A stretch of DNA of 64,000 nt from Maylandia zebra (Eukaryota; Chordata; Actinopteri; Cichliformes; Cichlidae): the NCBI RefSeq assembly GCF_041146795.1, contig NC_135167.1, positions 34,299,954 through 34,363,953 on the forward strand, in the 5' to 3' direction. Of the stretch, positions 1-12,277 are shown in pieces. The notes below the pieces were generated by a model. The model was not told the DNA's origin. It was given only the letters and a program-made list of their open reading frames with translations, and did no database searches. How positions within the stretch are numbered: the stretch's first letter is position 1; each line of letters starts with the position of its first letter. The position numbers were made by a program, and so were the translations under genes.

Positions 1-550
1 ACATTCTAACAACAGCTGATCAAGCTTAAACGTGCTGCTGTTGTTCAGCCGCTGGTTTCCTCTTTCTGGTGCAAAGTGGGCCAAAAGCAAACTAGAGACA
101 CGGACTCGCGACAGAAAAGCCGATCAGCTGATCGTTAAGCAGTTTCATGATTGAAGTAGCAGCGAGAAGAGGCAGTCGCTCCATATATCGCTTGTTAAGC
201 TTAACGCAGGAATGCTTTACAAACATTCAGAGATGGACTTACACACTTGCTTTACTTCTCTCGGGGATAACTTTGTCGGAGATGAAATGCCGGGTTGCTA
301 GCGAAGCTCCAAATGCTATCCAGACCACCGACAGGTCCCGCATGCCACAGCTGCTCTATCACGTGATGCATACTGCTCCGACGTGCTAACGTTCTGAGGT
401 GAGTTACGGCGTGTTGCAAGTTTTGTGAGGTGCTTTCGTGATATTTAATGGATCGGATTACATTTTTTATTTTTCTCCGATATCCGATCCAGTAATTTAG
501 GTCAGTATCGGACCGATACCGATACGTAATATCGGATCGGTCCATCTCTA
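1..550. mobile_element. Right part of a non-autonomous hAT-like element
   Basis: The stretch from about 440 to 550 is rich in ATCGGAT/ATCCGAT words and stops at ...GGTCCATCTCTA. Read backwards this gives the TAGAGATGG-type terminus seen in other short hAT elements of this window. The sequence then passes directly into a TA/CA microsatellite. The left terminus lies outside the window or is not recognisable. I see no credible gene in this interval; open frames here are short and without motifs. hAT assignment rests only on terminus style. Confidence 0.4.
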
Positions 551-584
551 ATATACACATATATATACACATATACATATACAT

Positions 585-641
<57 letters not shown>

Positions 642-764
642 TATATATATACACACATATATATATATATACACACATATATATATATATACACATACAT
701 ATATATATATATACACATACATATATATATATATACACATACACATATATATACACATACACAT

Positions 765-846
<82 letters not shown>
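551..846. repeat. TA/CA compound microsatellite
   Basis: Nearly 300 bp of alternating (TA)n with interspersed (CA) steps. Long open frames across it encode only Tyr/Ile/Val/Cys alternations and are artefacts of the repeat. It separates a hAT terminus on the left from a LINE fragment on the right. Confidence 0.95.
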
Positions 847-849
<3 letters not shown>

Positions 850-2615
850 CCACAATGCCCCACAGCTGGATACTGGAATGCCTAGAATTGTACAAGATCA
901 ATGGGACCCTAAGAACCTTCATCAGGAACTCAATGGGGATGTGGCGTACAACACTAGAGGCCAACTCCAAGCCCATAGCACAAGTCACCATCAAGTGCGG
1001 GATCTACCAGGGAGATGCTCTGTCCCCACTGCTGTTCTGCATAGGCCTGAACCCCCTCAGTGAGATCATTAACAAGACTGGCTACGGATACCGACTACGG
1101 AACGGAGCAGTTGTCAGCCAACCTCCTGTACATGGATGACATCAAGCTGTATGCCAAGAGTGAACGAGACATCGATTCACTGATCCACACTACCAGGCTA
1201 TACAGCAATGACATTGGAATGTCGTTCGGACTGGAGAAGTGTAATCGGATGGTATCAAAGAGAGGGAAGGTAGTCAGAACTGAGGGGATTGAACTACCAG
1301 AAGGCGACATTGCAGACATAGAGGACAGTTACAAGTACCTGGGGATCCCGCAGGCGAATGGGAACCATGAAGAGGCCGCTAGAAAAGCTGCAACCACCAA
1401 GTACCTGCAGAGAGTCAGGCAAGTCCTGAGGAGTCAGCTGAATGGTAAGAACAAGATCCGGGCCATCAACACGTACGCCCTGCCCGTGATCAGGTACCCT
1501 GCTGGGGTAATAGGCTGGCCAAAGGAGGAGATAGAAGCCACTGACATAAAGACAAGAAAGCTCCTTACCATGCATGGAGGGTTTCACCCCAAGTCCAGCA
1601 CCCTGAGGCTGTACGCTAAGCGGAAGGAAGGGGGCCGGGGACTGGTGAGTGTCAGCACCACAGTCCAGGATGAGACAACGAACATCCAAGAATACATTGG
1701 GAAGATGGCCCCAACTGACCGAGTGCTCAGTGAATACCTCAGGCAGCAGAAACCCAGGAAAGAGGAGGGAGACGAGGAACCATCATGGAAGGACAGGCCC
1801 TTGCACGGTATGTACCACCGGCAGATAGAGGAGGTGGCTGATATCCAGAAATCCTACCAGTGGCTGGACAAAACTGGACTGAAAGACAGCACAGAGGCAC
1901 TAATCATGGCAGCACAAGAACAAGCTCTGAGCACAAGATCCATAGAGGCTGGGGTCTATCACACCAGGCAAGACCCCAGGTGCAGGCTGTGTAAAGATGC
2001 CCCAGAGACAATCCAGCACATAACAGCAGGGTGCAAGATGCTAGCAGGCAAGGCATACATGGAACGCCATAACCAAGTGGCCGGCATAGTGTACAGGAAC
2101 ATCTGTGCCGAGTATAACCTGGAAGTCCCGAGGTCAAAATGGGAGATGCCCCCAAGGGTGGTGGAGAATGACCGAGCTAAGATCCTGTGGGACTTCCAGA
2201 TACAGACGGACAAAATGGTGGTGGCTAACCAACCGGACATAGTGGTGGTAGACAAACAGAAGAAGACGGCCGTAGTGATCGATGTAGCAGTTCCGAATGA
2301 CAGCAATATCAGGAAGAAGGAACACGAGAAGCTGGAGAAATACCAAGGGCTCAGAGAAGAGCTCGAGAGGATGTGGAGGGTGAAGGTAACGGTGGTCCCC
2401 GTGGTAATCAGAGCACTAGGTGCGGTGACTCCCAAGCTAGGCGAGTGGCTCCAGCAGATCCCGGGAACAACATCGGAGATCTCTGTCCAGAAGAGCGCAG
2501 TCCTGGGAACAGCTAAGATACTGCGCAGGACCCTCAAGCTCCCAGGCCTCTGGTAGAGGACCCGAGCTTGAAGGATAAAACCGCCCGCATGGGCGTGCTG
2601 GGTGTTATATACACA
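847..2615 (+). mobile_element. 5'-truncated non-LTR retrotransposon with restriction-like endonuclease
   Basis: The frame at 855-1139 carries reverse transcriptase motifs ([13 protein letters not shown]). The frame at 1060-2556 continues with the catalytic YMDD box at its start. A CX2CX7HX4C zinc knuckle follows near 1981-2030, then a C-terminal PD...D motif (PDIVVVD...VIDVAVP) near 2230-2300. RT, then CCHC, then a PD-D nuclease is the layout of the restriction-like-endonuclease LINEs (R2, NeSL, Hero and R4 groups), not of APE-type LINEs. The copy starts inside the RT domain, so it is 5' truncated. A one-base frame change at about 1115-1125 separates the two frames, so it is dead. The 3' end runs into TA/CA repeats. 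The exact clade is not assignable by eye. Confidence 0.8.
1060..2556 (+). pseudogene. LINE ORF: RT C-terminal half, zinc knuckle, restriction-like nuclease
   Basis: Long open frame of about 498 codons. The first 20 or so codons are out-of-frame read-through; genuine homology starts at the [13 protein letters not shown] segment around 1123. After the RT thumb-like region come a CRLC...H...C knuckle and a PDIVVVD nuclease core. The C-terminal third (GTTSEISVQKSAVLGTAKILRRTLKLPGLW) ends at a TAG. The RT part upstream lies in the frame of 855-1139. It is a fragment of a retrotransposon polyprotein, not a host gene. Confidence 0.8.
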
Positions 2616-2666
2616 CATACATATATATATATATATATACACACACATACATATATATATATATAT
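2616..2666. repeat. TA/CA microsatellite
   Basis: Short alternating TA/CA run between the LINE 3' end and the hAT left terminus. Its last eight bases, ATATATAT, also follow the right end of the hAT and can serve as its target duplication. Confidence 0.9.
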
Positions 2667-4402
2667 TAGGGGTGCAACGATATTCGTATCGATATTGAAC
2701 CGTTCGATACAGTGCTTTCGGTTCGGTATGCATATGTATCGAACAATACAACACTTGTAATTTATTTTATCAATTTTCCTTCTGACGATGCTGTCTGTGT
2801 TGAGCGCTCAGTGAATCTGTGTTCGACTACTCCGCCTAGGCTGCACTGTCGAGCGCAGATCCACTGAGCGCTCAACACAGACAGCATCGTCAGAAGGAAG
2901 AGCGCAGGGCAAGCTAGCGAGACAGAAGTTAAGCTCTCCTTGCAACAGGCAAATTGAACCTCATTCAGATCTGGCGTTTGGAATTATTTTGGTTTTCATG
3001 TGACGTATGACCCTGAAGGTAAGCGAGTCATGGACTAAAGTAAAACAGTATGTTGGATGTGCCATGCAATGCTCAATTACATTGGTGTGAACTAGTGTGT
3101 TAGCGCAGTTAGCTCGTTAACGTGTTGGCCGTCTAGCCCCATGCACGGAGCGATCAGCGGTAGCTCGTTAACGGAGATTTGCCGTGTTGTGGCGTTAAGG
3201 TCATTTCAACGAGATTAACCTGAAAGCACTAGTGGGAACACAACGAATATGACTGCACATTTACGCCAACATCATCCTAGTGCAAAGACAAGTGGAAGCA
3301 GACAAAAAAAAGCAAGCATGCTACTAACTTTAGCCGAGTCATTTAGACAGCTGTTAGCACATGATTCTCCTTATATGTTTAATATGCTGCTGAGAATATA
3401 GCCCAGAAGAAGCGGATAGTATAGCTTTTATTTTGGAAAGAGCCATTTCTCTGTAATAAACTCTCTTTTCCAAAGATGAGTGATTCCTCAATCAGATACA
3501 GGGCTTGCAATATCGCTAGCCCGACGTCCCGGAGCTAGCGATTTTTTCAGTCGGGCTACCAAAATCTATCTCTTCCCTGCCCGTCGGGCTATTGTAGGAA
3601 AAATATATGTCAATGCTTTTGCATTCTTTCAGAAATGTAGCTGGGTAATTATGTCATTGGCATCGGTGAGCCACTGTCAATATGTGACATATTGAAGTCG
3701 CGTTTGAATTTGCGCTTGTTTTTTTGCTTTCACTTTGCAATCGTGCGAACTGTGTATAGAGAGCGACAGCACTGATCTGTAAGTGATGATAATTTGCGCA
3801 CCAATTCCTCTGACATCGTCTTATTAATCGTTAGCTTACTATGCAAACATGACAAGTGAAATCTCCCGCAGCTTAAACATGTGAGAGGTTGATCGCGCAG
3901 AGAATCGCTGAGCTTATGTGAGTGCATGTGTAAAAGCATTTCAGTTCTGCTGAGCCAAATAAGACAGGTCGGGGTGAAGAAGTGACAGCCAAAGAAAAGC
4001 TTACCACAAAACGGAGAAGTTATGACAAATCAACCATGGTGACATATTCTGGGCAGATAGCACCCACTCCACTGGTTACTCCACTATAAGGCAAAAATAA
4101 AGTGCAGCTTTATGGTTTATATGGACAAAAGAATTTCTGTGGCTGCAATATGATGAGCTATATAACCAGGGCTGCACATAAGTGGTCCACAGGTGCGCAT
4201 TCGCTGTCAAAATAAAAAACACGCACAAGGGTTAGGGTTAAATTTAAAAACTGTACTTTTGAGTTAAAATATATATTTATAATTTTAATAAATGACAAAT
4301 TAAAAATGCATGAACATTTTTTGTATCGAAAAAATATCGAACCGTGACACAAAAGTATCGAACCGAACCGAACCGTGAATTTTGTGTATCGTTGCACCCC
4401 TA
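2667..4402. mobile_element. Complete non-autonomous hAT-like element, 1736 bp
   Basis: Starts TAGGGGTGCAACGATA and ends with the exact reverse complement TATCGTTGCACCCCTA, a 16-bp perfect terminal inverted repeat. The sub-terminal regions repeat TCGAAC/GTTCGA words. It is bounded on each side by ATATATAT, consistent with the 8-bp duplication of hAT transposons, although the flank is a TA microsatellite so this is weak proof. The interior has no transposase frame. It contains a perfect 36-bp hairpin arm pair at 2778-2813 and 2862-2897. Confidence 0.8.
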
Positions 4403-4515
4403 ATATATATATACACATACATACATATATATATATATACACATATATATACACATATATACATACACATATATATATGTATGTATATATATATATATAC
4501 ACATATATATATATA

Positions 4516-4601
<86 letters not shown>

Positions 4602-4611
4602 CATATATATG

Positions 4612-4681
<70 letters not shown>

Positions 4682-4701
4682 TATATATATATATACACAC
4701 A

Positions 4702-4734
<33 letters not shown>

Positions 4735-4735
4735 C
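4403..4735. repeat. TA/CA compound microsatellite
   Basis: About 330 bp of (TA)n with CA steps, followed by an A/G-rich patch (AAAGAGAAAAAAAAG). Open frames on both strands here are purely repeat derived. Confidence 0.95.
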
Positions 4736-5490
4736 TTTTTTCTAAAAGAGAAAAAAAAGAAAAAAAAAGAGCTTTCCCCTCTTTCTTACTGCCTACTAAC
4801 ACCAGCTGCCATCTATTTACAGTGATTATAAGGCAAAGTCACATGAAAAGCATCTGCTCTAATAGCTAGCTTAGTGGTCTCCTAGGAACTGAATGGCTCT
4901 AATACAGCAGAGTTCCATGTCTGCAGCACAGCCCTCCAAAATAATGCTGAGGCAGTAGTCTGCAGCTGTAAAGGCCACATGACATGATCCCCTGGGACAA
5001 CAAACTCTACATTCTGAATACATAAATACCCTATTGTCATATAAAAGTTAATTATCCCAGCGGTATTGTCATTAATGCCATTACACAACAAATGAAGTCT
5101 GGATGTAAGAAGAAAGTCTGCAGTGTATAAGTAAAACTGTTCACTTTTTTATACATTTGTGTATATTCCCCTAAAGGTAACTTCCTATCCACACTGTTTA
5201 GTAGTTAGTGAACCAAAACTGAGTATAACAATCATAGGAAAACAAACCAATTTACTCTACCTGAACTAACATCACACCACAGAGTGTTACTGCACATTTT
5301 TATACAAGTGCAATCAAAGACATTCTGAAAGCAAAAATCACCACAGTTAATTCCTGTAGACTATACTGGATTTTTAAGTCTGTATTTTCATCTTCCACTT
5401 TATTAAAAATGACTCATCTTTTGATCATTAAAGGTAAATTCAATGTTGGTTTATAAAGTTCCGCATATTCCAGGAAAAAAAGACAATTTT
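4736..5490. other. Unassigned intergenic sequence
   Basis: AT-rich sequence with no frame, RNA gene or recognisable repeat that I can support. Confidence 0.5.
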
Positions 5491-5501
5491 TTTTCTTTGT
5501 T

Positions 5502-5780
5502 GTGAAAGTCAATTCAGTGTGCCTAGTTTGTGGCAAGGCGCTGGCAATAATGAAAAAGGCAAATGTTGAGTGCCATTACAGTTTGAAACATGCTAAACTT
5601 GATGAGTTGAGCAGACAAATGCACTCTCAACTCAAAATTAACGCACATCTTTTTGAGTTTGAGTGCTCAACAAGCAGCTTTCACACGACCACAGACTGAC
5701 AGCAAGAATATTTTGTGTGCAAGTTTTGTGGTGAGTGTATTAATAGCCAAGAAGCTGAAATTTCATGAGGCTTGGTACAC
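5502..5780 (+). pseudogene. Remnant of a ZBED/GTF2IRD2-like hAT transposase gene
   Basis: The frame VNSVCLVCGKALAIMKKANVECHYSLKHAKLDELSR shows a CX2C...HX4H zinc finger of the type found at the N-terminus of domesticated hAT (ZBED5/GTF2IRD2-like) proteins. It is followed by the usual basic, Gln-rich linker. A second frame (from about 5700) continues with IAKKLKFHEAW, resembling the next conserved block of the same family, so at least one frame change exists. No further domains follow, so this is a short broken fragment. Assignment is by pattern and is moderate. Confidence 0.4.
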
Positions 5781-8700
5781 AGTAGTTATAGACTTTTTTG
5801 TTGGTCTTTCGATTTTTGCATCCCTATGGCCCTCGGAGAAAATTTTAAATGACCCTTCATATGAAAAAGGTTCCCCTCCCCTGCCGTAAACAATATTATT
5901 TATTCAAGTATGGTTTATAATTGATCTTTGCCATTTAACAACACAAAGCTAAAAAGGAACACATGTAACGTGCAGCACATGTAAGCAGAAAGCAGCTGTC
6001 AGATCAAGTACAGCAACAAGCAGTCAAAATTAGCCAATTTCCACCTCTGTGTTCTGTAGAAGTTATTTATACCTCAGATTCATACACTTCGCTGATTGGC
6101 TTAAAGCATATTGACCTGAGATTGCATTAAGATGCAGAGAAAAGCAACAGCAGAGTCTGGAAAGGTGGTGTGAGGCTGGGGGAAGGTACCGGCGGCAGGA
6201 AACCATTGCCTGATTCATCACTTCGTGGTCAATAGATTACACTGAGAAAGACTGTATTGGAAAATCTCTTTCATGAATAAAATCAGATTATTCATTATGA
6301 AAGGCGCAAGCAGTGTCATGGTCTAATCTCCTTATCTGATGGAGGTTAAATACTTACACAAATGCTACAGTGGATGGGGTGGGACGCCATAAAGATATAT
6401 CTAATTAACACATGTGAACATGTAATAATTAATATGTACCTGTATGCTGCAGGTGGGCATTTATGTTTGATGTAAAAAGATTTGTTTCAGCTAGAAATTG
6501 AGAAATAAAATGACTAATACAAATTATGACAATATTAGCAAACTGCTAAAAGAAAAATCAAATTTTCCTTTCAGAAAAAAAAAAAGCTTTGAGCTTTTTT
6601 CAAATAATGGATCTCTAGTACATTGATCATGTCACAGTGCCAGTTGTGATTTCTTCAGCCCTGCAGGCAAAAAGCATCCATCAATATGGACAAATACAGG
6701 GTGGAAATCTGTTTTATTATAAAGGTGGCCACTGTGGCAAAAGTGAAGAGTTCTTCACTTTCTTTTGTCTGAAGCTTCCGACTATAACAACTGAAATCCT
6801 CTCCAAATTTAAACTGTTGACTCATTGATGGAGGTGGGGGTAATCTTAGGGTGCCTGCGGAGTGTTTGTGTGTCTGGAGAAGATTGGCTAGAGGAACTCG
6901 AGGAACCTCCGGTTCCCCATTTGGGGCTACAAATGAAAACTAGCCCCCCCCCCAACTCCCAATCCCTCCTTATCACTTGGAAAATTCCTGGTGTGTAAAA
7001 TTGAATTCATGTGCTATTTCCCAGGACGAAGAATACACCGAGGATTGGAGAATACATAACATGGAAAAGCTGGAGGAGCCCCACCTAAACACATTGCTCA
7101 ATCCCTTTCTTGTACACGCATGCAGACAGACACGCAAGCACACACTGCAAACACAAGCAAACGGGGTCTCTGTCTTTCTAGAACAAAGACTTTAGTGGAC
7201 TCACATTAAGGCCACAAGCCAAAGAAGGACTCCCTTCGAGTATTATAAGAGGAACTTCTGCTGTTGCATGTGTTCACACTGCAGCAGAGACAATGGAAAT
7301 GAATGAAACAGACATTTGGTTTTATATCAAAAATCTCACCTTCTTATTTCCATCTATTCCAGGCACAACATGAGCACAAAGCTATCCAAACAGGTGCTGC
7401 ACATGACCTTAATCTAATAATCTAAAAAGAAATTATATCCACTGACAAGAAGCCTTCAAGAATAACTGTCCATTGATCAGAAGCAATAAACAGTGAAGAA
7501 GTCTTCATGTCTAAAAAGGGTTAACTTTTAAATAAGCTCTCCCCCCAGTATGACAAACACTGCTTCTCAGCTTTAATTATAACCTCATTATTCACTGAAA
7601 TAACACTGAAGACAAAAGAGTCCTTAATGTACAAAGACTGCTCCTAATTCACGGCCACCTGCTAAAATGATTACCAGTTTTTTTCTCGTGTGAACACACA
7701 ACGGTCATAGCAAAGAAGAAATCCCATCACCGCAGGAGCGAGCTGAAGCACCTGTTCATCAGCTGAGCACCTCCTCTGAAGCAGACCGAGCCAGATCCTG
7801 CCCACTGACCCCCAGACAGAGATTACAATGTTGTGCAGGTCAGGACAGCAAGACCATCACACACCCTGCTGGTTGTGTTCCTGACACAACCAGCTCTTCT
7901 TCTGTCCGAGCTGTCACACATAGCACAAAAAATGAACTCTAATGAAAATTTAGAAAAATTGACATATTGTTGATTTGTGTGTTTCAAGTATAGCTTTACA
8001 CTCTCGCTGATTACTGTTTAAAAAAAAAAGTTAATCATCGGTTTTTCAGAACGTTTATTTTCAAGCAGGGGAGAAAATTAATGGAGGCCTAAGGAAAAAG
8101 TACCATCTTAAATGAAAAGAACTGTTCATGCAAATAAAACTGGGGGGAGAGATTTGTAATTTTATGTGCACACTTGCATTTCATTTGATTAATTCATCTT
8201 TTATTTCGTTAGAGGAAATTACGTTGTAGTTTCCACATATTGATTCCACAGTACGACTGCTGTGTTTGACTCCAGGCAACAAAGTGCTTTCTCCATGAGT
8301 GAAGTTCAAGGAAAACTGTGCGTGTGCTTTGATGTGGCAAGAGATGATTTTCAAACCATTTATGTTTAGTTAAATTAATTATTTATGTCATTCAAAATTG
8401 ATTAACGACAAAAAAATGGACACCGTGTTAAGCAGTATTATTGTGGTTGGTCTGAAGAAGGTTTCTTTCTAGGGTCATGAAGGATGTCCTTCCTGACTGG
8501 AAGCTGAGTGGGCATGTGGTATTCGAGGGGTCTGACTTTTAAGAGGCCTGCACAGCCAATCGTGATATCCCATAACCAAAGACCAGTCCATCCCACTAGC
8601 CGCTGCCACCTGTCCTTCGCCCTCCCTCAGGGTGCATGGAGAGGGTGATGGCCAGATGGCTCTTGAGGGCCAAGCAGCCTCCTTAGTGCAGCATCCTCCC

Positions 8701-9825
8701 AACCCCCAGCCTCAGAGCTCCATGCCTGGTCCCAGCTCCACCCTCTGACCCCCTCCTCCCCCATCCTCTCCCATCCATAGTCCAAACCCCTGAGCCCCAG
8801 TGCTCGTCAGTGCTGCATGACTGGGCAAACACAGTCCTTCACTAAAATAAATCCCCGTCTCTGCTCCGCAGCTGCCTGGTTTGTAAGACACGTTTAGTCG
8901 GTGGCTAAGAGAGCCCTCATCTCTATTGGCAAACACTGTTCATGACATTAAGATGTTCACTATCACAAAGTGCCAGATCCTGCTCTTTCTTTACAGCTTA
9001 AATACAAATATTTAAAAGAAAAACTGTTTGTTTCAGCTAGCTGCTAAGTTTAAATAAGGTAACGAGCACTACAAGCCACGGTGATCACTAAAGATAGTGA
9101 TCACTTATCTAAGTGCTACAGTCGGAGGGCAGCTAGCAAGGAGCAACTGTTATAGTCGGATAATGCCTACAATAGGATCTAAACAATCTCACAAGGCTGC
9201 TCATTTGTCATCGTGCTATCCTATCTCTCTGATATTACATTCAATTAGTTTCAGATACCAGCAGAGCAGGGCGCTTGGCATGAACAATCAATCAAACCCT
9301 GTCAATGACAAATTGTCACTCCTCTATTGCTCTCCATATCTAGGCAACAGGCCAACATAACAGTGGAGAGATGATTCAGGACCAAATCTAATGGATGTCT
9401 CTACTTGGGGTCATATTACTGCAATGGTTCTTTTTGAGAGAAAAACTGAAGTCTCGTTATTCGAATCTGTTTGATGCCAGCAACAAATGATCATTTTCAG
9501 TGGTTTTAAAAGAAAAATTGAAAAAAAATATTTTAAAAAGCACCTTATAGAGCAAACTGCAGAGATGTATCTATAAATGCTTATTTCAGAGACAGGACCA
9601 ACTGTAGAAATCTGAGTGGTAGCACAGATGTTGTAGTCCCAATGAACAGGTTGGCAGATTAGGGAGGGTACGGCTACAGTGACCTTGGGCATATGTCTAC
9701 CTAAACATCCAGGGTTGGAGAAGCCATTGTAGAAAAAACTGCAAATTGTTTATTTATTCTTTTCATGGTGCTTTGGTAATCTTCAGGATAAAACTAAAAC
9801 ATTCACAATGAAACATAACTATTTC
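5781..9825. other. Gene-poor intergenic DNA
   Basis: About 4 kb without a convincing coding exon. It is AT-rich with short homopolymers. One GC-richer segment at about 8470-8830 is C-rich on the plus strand and carries only short frames without motifs. No clear transposon termini were found. Confidence 0.5.
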
Positions 9826-10075
9826 AGTTCATCTGGACAGAGTTTTCAGTGGGAGAAATGTTTTGTCACCCATCCAAGTGACTTCTTCAGTCTCAGCTGA
9901 CTTATAAACGATCAAGGAACTGACCTCACAGCCCATTGTTCATTCAGTAGGCTAGTGTCAGTCATTGTGCAAATGTACTGTTTATAAGGTTGGGGAAACC
10001 TGCAGTCAGCTGAGACTGAAGACGTCACTTGGATGAGTGCTGAAACGTTTTTCCCACTGAAAACAGAATCAGCCT
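9826..10075. repeat. Inverted pair of hammerhead-like repeats
   Basis: A roughly 70-nt unit occurs twice in opposite orientation, about 120 bp apart: minus at about 9826-9900 and plus at about 10005-10070. Both contain CTGAAGA, a short GGAT-capped hairpin and then an A-rich GAAACGT-type box. The plus copy (10016-10049) keeps GAAACG; the minus copy has lost the first G of that box. They belong with the copies at 17.18 kb and 38.7 kb. The arrangement resembles the paired repeats of Penelope-like retroelements, but no reverse transcriptase is present. Confidence 0.55.
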
Positions 10076-12269
10076 TTTGGGATTTGCTTACCTGGATGAT
10101 TGAGCATGCATCAAGAACTCTTTCAGCTTCAAGTATTATCAAAAAAGTAGGCTTTCCCAGCTCATATTTTCTTCATTCATTTTGTGGGCTGAGCATGTAC
10201 TACGGATGAATCTACTTCGAAACTATTTTTACTGCCCAGAGTCACACAGAGAAAACCTCAGTTTATTTAATAAAACTTTCAACTGATATCAACTGCATAT
10301 CTAACCTGCTTTAGGCATGCTTACTGTAGTAGCTAAAGAAAAGTGTCAGTGAGCTACTATTCTTCACCATCTACCACTGTGAAGATGGATGGATGGATTG
10401 ATAGATGTTCACCCAGCTTACTGGGATTAAAAAAAATTAACTGAAACCACGTCTGATATACTAGTGGTATTAAATAAGAGTGCAACTATCCACCATAACA
10501 ATAATAGTAAGGTCTTTATTTATACATGTGTCATGGTATGCTGCTTCCATAAACAGCTGAAACTAAACAAAACACTGTCAGCTTAACTACTATAGGGTCA
10601 GTATCCTATCAACAAGTCTCATCGAACCGTTTTAAAGCTGGAATCACTAGAGGCCGTCATCTGTGGAAAGGAAACTCGAAACGTCGCTAAACAGGCCTCT
10701 CCCACTGTGTATAAAATGTGTCCTGAGATTACAGATTAAGTCCACCCTATGAAGAACATAAACAAAAGCCATGTAGCGTTTCCCACTCCTCTGTGACTCT
10801 TAGCTAATTATGAGGCTGTTAGAGAATAACTGCAGCAGATCAACACGCGCATCCACTGTAAACACCTCATTATCCTACAGAACCCCACCCAACCATATCA
10901 AACACTCCTTAATGAGCAGTCAGAATAGCTGGTGAAAATAAATACATAATTTCCAGCGGCTCTGATTGAGCAATTAGTGTCAGAATCCTTTTTATTCTCA
11001 CGTAACTGAATCAATAAGAGATTCCATTACACAATTCTCTCTGTCACCTTCTGAATGCCCTTCATCGTCTCTCGGACTTGCTAGTGAGAGGGCGGAGGTT
11101 AAGATCTAATGTCAAACCAGTAATGAAATCTTGCCCACTTTTTTAATTAGTGTCTTTTTGACTGTCAGCTTGAGGCTGGTGCTTTCTCAGCATAATGAAT
11201 CCTGATTTGCGTTCTGTCTCTGTGGATAATAGAAATGTTGGAAGCGCTGCTTTTTCACCAAACATGTAGACAGCATGGCTAAGAAAAACAGATTTAAGTC
11301 AACACTGCCTGAACCTTTACCATATGTTTGACATTTGTGTTGTAAATGTGTAATGTCTCAAAAATCAAGTGTGAGGTCAGGATATAAATCAGCCAGCAGT
11401 TCAATAACAGAGAATTCAGTGTTTCATTAGCACTCTCTCAGGAGTGAGGCTGTATGGGAGCCTGGGATATCCCACCTACCAGCAGACGCAACAGAATTGT
11501 TCATTAAAGATCAACTTCTTCTCTTTTGTTGCTCTTCAATAAATTAAGCATGCCTGTCTAGACCTCTAGTTCACAATCATTGAAATCTCTACAACCCAAT
11601 TTCACGCTGGCTCCCACAACTCTGTGTTACAGAGCAGAAACAATGCATGAATATGTGCTGCAAAGTGTCGTTGTCAGAGGAAACCCAACTTTTATCAAAA
11701 ATGTGGGGCAACATTTTCAGAGTTACACATTACATTCTCATGGTTATAAAATTACCTATATCTGTGTTAGAGGCAGCTTTTGACTCCCAAAAGATGTTAT
11801 GTTATTTACAGTTTTAGCCGAGACCTAATGGAGAGGTTGTTGTCTGTCCAAGGATCATCAGATAAAACTTTTAATGTGACTTAATTTTATGGCAGTTTTT
11901 ACTGAGTGTTGAACTTTCCGCTTCCACTTGTAGATTCTTCAGTGTTGTTAAAGCGTTAAGGATGAAACTTGCCACTACTTCAACAACAGTGGCACAGCAC
12001 TGACTTCCTGTTATTCAGTATCCTTCAGTGGTATCCCAGAAAAGGAGAAATTTATTTCTATCCAGTAAAACTTGTAAGAACTAATTAACCTAATGGCTTT
12101 TGCAAAAATGCTGCTAAGTAACAGTACAATTGCAATCCTTTCTTGCAGTTGGACAATTCCTAAGACTAAAGCTTACTTCAAGGAGTTCATGTTCAGTGAA
12201 TAGCAAGTGGCTACATAAGGACAGGTTTCTGATAGTAACAAAAAACAGTGTTTCTCTTAATAAAACATC
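10076..12269. other. Gene-poor intergenic DNA
   Basis: AT-rich sequence with no supported gene. A short flanked motif at about 10643-10700 has GAGGCC/GGCCTC ends around a CGAAACGTC word but is too degenerate to classify. Confidence 0.5.
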
Positions 12270-12277
12270 ATTGCAAT

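Noticed and set aside
252..994. Long open frames of Tyr/Ile/Val/Cys repeats on the minus strand
   Set aside because: They are translations of the TA/CA microsatellite; no start context, domains or splice signals.
4158..4869. Several 100-214 codon frames on both strands
   Set aside because: Same cause: the TA/CA microsatellite is open in many frames.
10643..10700. Possible further hammerhead motif (CGAAACGTCG between GAGGCC/GGCCTC)
   Set aside because: The CUGANGA box is missing, so only one half of the core is present.
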